The notes under the pieces: generated by a model
What the model was told of the DNA's origin: nothing
Databases searched by the model: none
What the model saw: only the letters and a program-made list of their open reading frames with translations
Assembly (NCBI GenBank): GCA_013823505.1
Contig: PNMH01000014.1
Location: 1-60,222 of the forward strand
From: Polaromonas sp.
Lineage (GTDB): Bacteria > Pseudomonadota > Gammaproteobacteria > Burkholderiales > Burkholderiaceae
Length of the DNA: 60,222 bases
Direction: 5' to 3'
Shown here: positions 57,740-60,222 of the stretch, piece after piece
Numbering within the stretch: the first letter of the stretch is position 1
How the letters are laid out: each line of letters begins with the position of its first letter
Translations under genes and position numbers: made by a program

Positions 57740-58990
57740 TCAAGTTTCTGCTTCAGCATCGCCGGCGATCTCGCGGGCCACGCTGCGCAGCGCGTCCAGC
57801 AGCGACTGCGCCGCCGGCGTGGGCAGGTAGCCCGCGCGCCGCACCAGACCGATCATGCGCGGCTCGTGCCGCACCGCCACACCCAGTTGCACCAGCAGAC
57901 CGGCGCGGATTTCAGCCTCCACCTGGCGCGGCGACATGAGTGCCACACGGTCGCTTTGCGCCAGCAGGGCCTGCATCATCAGCGCACTGTTGACGCGCAG
58001 CGGATCGGCCGGGATTGGAATGCGTGCCACCTTCAGCGCTTGCTCGAACGCCACCTGCGCGGGCGTGTTCGGCATCGGCATGATCCAGCCCGCGCCGCGC
58101 AGGTCTTGCCAGCTCAGGTTGCGCCGCCCGGCCAGCGGGTGGGCCGCCCGCGCCACCACCGCAAGGCGGTCGAGGAACAGGGTTTCCTGCGCCAGGTCGG
58201 CGCCCGTCAACGTGGGCCGGAGCGCGCCCACGATGAGGTCGATGTCGGCCTGGCGCAGTTGGTGCAGCAACGCGTCGTAGGTCCCGTCCACGATGGTGAT
58301 GGCCAGGCCGGGGTGGGCCTGCAGCACACGGTCCACCGCGCCCGACAACAGGCGTCCGGTGGAGAACGGCAGCGTGCCGATGACCAGCCGCCCCTGCACC
58401 ACGCCGCGTTGCGCCGCCAGCGCGTCGCCCGCCTGCTGCAGTTCGGCCCGCGCCAGTTTGAAGGCCTGCAGCGTGGCCTCGCCCGTCTCGGTCAGGCGCA
58501 GTCCCTTGCGCGCCCGCACAAAGAGCGCGGCGCCCGCCATGTGCTCCAGCTGCGCCAGCGTCTGGTGCACCGCCGGCTGGCTGATGCCCAGCGCCTGCGC
58601 GCTGGCCGTTTCCGACGCGGTCTGCGCCAGCGAGAGCAGCACCACCATGTGGCGCGTGCCCACGCCGGCCGCCAGGCGGCTGCCGACCCAGGCCAGCGCG
58701 TCGGTGCTGGCGGGCCGGCGCGCGGGCGCGTCGGCTTGCGCCAGGTGCGCCAGCCCGCGCGAGGCCCGCAGCGCCAGTTCCTGTCCCATGGGCGTGGGCT
58801 GCATGCCCCGGGCAGAGCGTTCGAAGAGGGCGCCCGCCAGGTCCATTTCCAGCGCCTGGATGGCCCGCACCACCGACGACTGCGACAGGTGCAGCGCTCC
58901 TGCGGCCGCCACCGTGCTGCCGCTGGCTGCGACGGCGCACAGCGCACGCAGCGGCTTGAGCTGATCGACCAGTGGGGGAGCGGTATGCAT
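57740..58990 (-). CDS. LysR-type regulator with two tandem HTH domains
   Basis: This 416-residue protein is about 110 residues longer than a usual LysR regulator. HTH 1 spans about 11-75 (TVAAAGALHLSQSSVVRAIQ) and HTH 2 about 114-178 (TASAQALGISQPAVHQTLAQ, then LFVRARKGLRLTETGE). Both have the complete winged LysR pattern including the TPMG/TETG turn. The substrate domain runs from about 198. It is upstream of livK in the same direction and divergent from MarR-vanA. It probably controls the transport/ring-cleavage genes. Confidence 0.9.
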   Translation of the reverse strand: MHTAPPLVDQLKPLRALCAVAASGSTVAAAGALHLSQSSVVRAIQALEMDLAGALFERSARGMQPTPMGQELALRASRGLAHLAQADAPARRPASTDALAWVGSRLAAGVGTRHMVVLLSLAQTASETASAQALGISQPAVHQTLAQLEHMAGAALFVRARKGLRLTETGEATLQAFKLARAELQQAGDALAAQRGVVQGRLVIGTLPFSTGRLLSGAVDRVLQAHPGLAITIVDGTYDALLHQLRQADIDLIVGALRPTLTGADLAQETLFLDRLAVVARAAHPLAGRRNLSWQDLRGAGWIMPMPNTPAQVAFEQALKVARIPIPADPLRVNSALMMQALLAQSDRVALMSPRQVEAEIRAGLLVQLGVAVRHEPRMIGLVRRAGYLPTPAAQSLLDALRSVAREIAGDAEAET

Positions 58991-59089
58991 GCAGAGGTTG
59001 GGGCGGCGGGCAGGGAGGGCCGATTATGGAAGCGACCCCGCCAGTGGCTGGCCTATAGTCCCGCACATCGCTCACAGTGGACCGACCCG

Positions 59090-59605
59090 ATGACCCCGCC
59101 CCGCCCAGCCACCCCCCGCGACACCCGTGTCGCATCCGCCAGCCCCATCCCCGACAGCGGCGTCGAGCTGCACGCCGAACCCGGCCATCTCATTCGGCGC
59201 GCTCACCAGGTCGCGGTCTCGACCTTTCACAACACCCACGGCCGCCAGATCACGCCTGTGCAGTACGCCATCTTGCGCGCGCTGCAGGACACGCCCGGCA
59301 TGGACCAGGTCACGCTGGCCGAGAAGGTGGCACTGGACACTTCCACCACCGCCGACATCGCCACACGGCTCGAAGCCAAGGGCTGGATCGTGCGCGAGCT
59401 GCTGCCCCGCCGCCAGCGCAGCCTCACGCTCACGGCCGAAGGGCTGGCCGTGCTTGCCGACATGCTGCCCAAGGTGGCACCCATGTACCGCGAGCTGCTG
59501 GCGCCGCTGGAGCCGGTCGAACAGGCCGAGTTTTTGCGCCTGCTGCGCAAGTTCGTGCAGCTCAACGAGACCGCGGCGAACACCGAAATCCCGGGTAAAC
59601 CCTAG
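59090..59605 (+). CDS. MarR-family regulator, probably of vanA
   Basis: This 171-residue winged-HTH regulator has ITPVQYAILRALQDTPGMDQ, then LAEKVALDTSTTADIATRLE (recognition region) and RRQRSLTLTAEGLAVLADML (wing). MarR proteins often bind phenolic acids, and this one sits directly upstream of vanillate demethylase. The palindrome at 59651-59670 in the next gap is a likely operator. The ATG at 59090 is inside a much longer open frame that is mostly antisense to livK/LysR and is not coding there. Confidence 0.92.
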   Translation: MTPPRPATPRDTRVASASPIPDSGVELHAEPGHLIRRAHQVAVSTFHNTHGRQITPVQYAILRALQDTPGMDQVTLAEKVALDTSTTADIATRLEAKGWIVRELLPRRQRSLTLTAEGLAVLADMLPKVAPMYRELLAPLEPVEQAEFLRLLRKFVQLNETAANTEIPGKP

Positions 59606-59624
59606 GCCTTGGCCTCTTTTTTTT
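59604..59624 (+). terminator. Possible weak terminator after the MarR gene
   Basis: AGGCC and GGCCT can form a short stem (4-5 bp, tight loop) followed by C and eight T residues. The stem is weaker than usual, so the call is tentative. If real, vanA depends on its own promoter. Confidence 0.3.
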
Positions 59625-59650
59625 GAGGTCGACATTCCGTATACTGATGG

Positions 59651-59670
59651 TCATTCAGCATACTGAATGA
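59651..59670 (+). promoter_or_regulatory. Perfect palindrome before vanA, probable MarR operator
   Basis: TCATTCAG-CATA-CTGAATGA is an exact 8-bp inverted repeat with a 4-base centre, ending 31 bases before the vanA ATG. Overlapping TATACT-like boxes lie at 59640 and 59659. Size and shape match MarR-family sites, and the only nearby candidate factor is the MarR gene just upstream. Confidence 0.75.
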
Positions 59671-59701
59671 ATCCGGTTCGCCCAACCCAAGGAGACACCC
59701 C

Positions 59702-60222
59702 ATGTTCCCGACCAACACCTGGTACGTGGCCTGCACGGCCGACGAGATCGACGAAAAACCGCTGGGCCGCACCATCTGCAACCAGCGCATCGTTTTCTAC
59801 CGCGCGCTGCAGGGCAAGGTGGCTGCGGTGGAAGACTTCTGCCCGCACCGCGGGGCGCCGCTCTCGCTGGGTTATGTGTGCGAAGGCAAGCTGGTCTGTG
59901 GCTACCACGGGCTCGAAATGGGTTGCGACGGCAAGACCATCGCCATGCCGGGTCAGCGCGTGGGGGGCTTCCCGGCCATCCGCAGCTATCCGGTGGAAGA
60001 GCGCTACGGTTTCGTCTGGGTCTGGCCCGGTGATGCGACCAAGGCCGACGCCGCGTTGATCCCGCACATGGAGTGGTACGACAACCCCGAGTGGGCTTAC
60101 GGCGGCGGGCTCTACCACGTGAAGGCCGACTACCGACTCATGGTCGACAACCTCATGGACCTGACGCACGAGACCTACGTGCACTCCACCAGCATCGGTC
60201 AGAAGGAGATCGACGAGGTGCC
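59702..60222 (+). CDS. vanA: Vanillate O-demethylase oxygenase subunit VanA (5' part)
   Basis: The first 173 codons of a Rieske non-haem iron oxygenase, cut by the window end. The start MFPTNTWYVACTADEIDEKP is nearly the known VanA start. The Rieske cluster motif is CPHRGAPLSLG followed by CGYHG, and DNLMDLTHETYVH provides catalytic iron ligands. VanA with reductase VanB converts vanillate to protocatechuate, the substrate of LigAB encoded on the other side of the regulators. A GGAG site precedes the ATG. Confidence 0.95.
   Translation, partial: MFPTNTWYVACTADEIDEKPLGRTICNQRIVFYRALQGKVAAVEDFCPHRGAPLSLGYVCEGKLVCGYHGLEMGCDGKTIAMPGQRVGGFPAIRSYPVEERYGFVWVWPGDATKADAALIPHMEWYDNPEWAYGGGLYHVKADYRLMVDNLMDLTHETYVHSTSIGQKEIDEV

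Noticed and set aside
57620..59605. A 661-codon plus-strand frame
   Set aside because: Only its last 171 codons (MarR) look like protein. The rest is antisense to LysR and the livK leader and is rich in Arg, His and Gln, as GC-rich shadow frames are.

Overview
The window reads as chromosome of a high-GC betaproteobacterium of the order Burkholderiales, most like Comamonadaceae (Hydrogenophaga/Acidovorax type). This rests on gene order and protein style (nrdR-pilin cluster-ribD, ribBA-ribH-nusB, DUF748/DUF349 pair, short TilS, livKHMGF beside ligAB and vanA). It is inference, since no database search was possible. Most of the sequence is core genome; the accessory parts are small.

Layout. 1-4768 (minus strand) is a tightly coupled run: ribE-ribBA-ribH-nusB-aminotransferase-ybgC-tolQ. 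Most neighbours share ATGA or GTGA stop/start overlaps. 4847-5795 holds a minor-pilin pair, a frameshifted pilV-like gene and a fimT-like gene. It is followed by an AT-rich spacer with a fossil of an IS3-type orfA (6066-6185). 6268-14585 is a type IV pilus minor-pilin/adhesin operon (fimT-pilV-pilW-pilX-pilY1-pilE) whose last gene overlaps ribD. nrdR, glyA and a membrane-anchored lytic transglycosylase follow to 17799. A 707-base gene-free stretch (17800-18506) contains an orphan terminator and several hairpins.

18507-24984 (plus) carries two large proteins, an AsmA/DUF748 envelope protein with an OmpA-like tail and a DUF349 protein with an RG-rich linker, closed by a strong terminator. 25037-30503 (minus) is TPR protein-L,D-transpeptidase-ppiA-ppiB-lpxH-mtfA, an envelope and protein-folding group. 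30764-36213 (plus) is cysS-alkA-accA-tilS-lysC, followed by tRNA-Ser(GCT). A TetR gene (36517-37134) faces an RND efflux operon (outer-membrane lipoprotein, adaptor, pump, then a patatin lipoprotein) across a 45-bp operator that contains the efflux promoter.

43976-50500 is the loosest part: a decayed chemotaxis-receptor fragment, nitroreductase, SOUL haem-binding protein, lone transposase-like orfA, tannase-family esterase, divergent AraC regulator and a PAP2 phosphatase. 50532-60222 is an aromatic-catabolism island. A minus-strand unit carries a LysR regulator with two HTH domains, a livKHMGF-type ABC transporter, an alpha/beta hydrolase, protocatechuate 4,5-dioxygenase (ligA, ligB) and an NTF2-like protein. 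On the plus strand a MarR regulator and a perfect palindrome precede vanA, which runs off the window. Together these suggest uptake of an aromatic acid, vanillate demethylation to protocatechuate, and meta ring cleavage.

I did not find a clearly new multi-gene system. The best leads are the double-HTH LysR regulator, the orphan-terminator region near 18.2-18.4 kb, the RibBA protein whose GTP cyclohydrolase II domain has lost its zinc cysteines, the TetR operator architecture, and the MarR palindrome in front of vanA.
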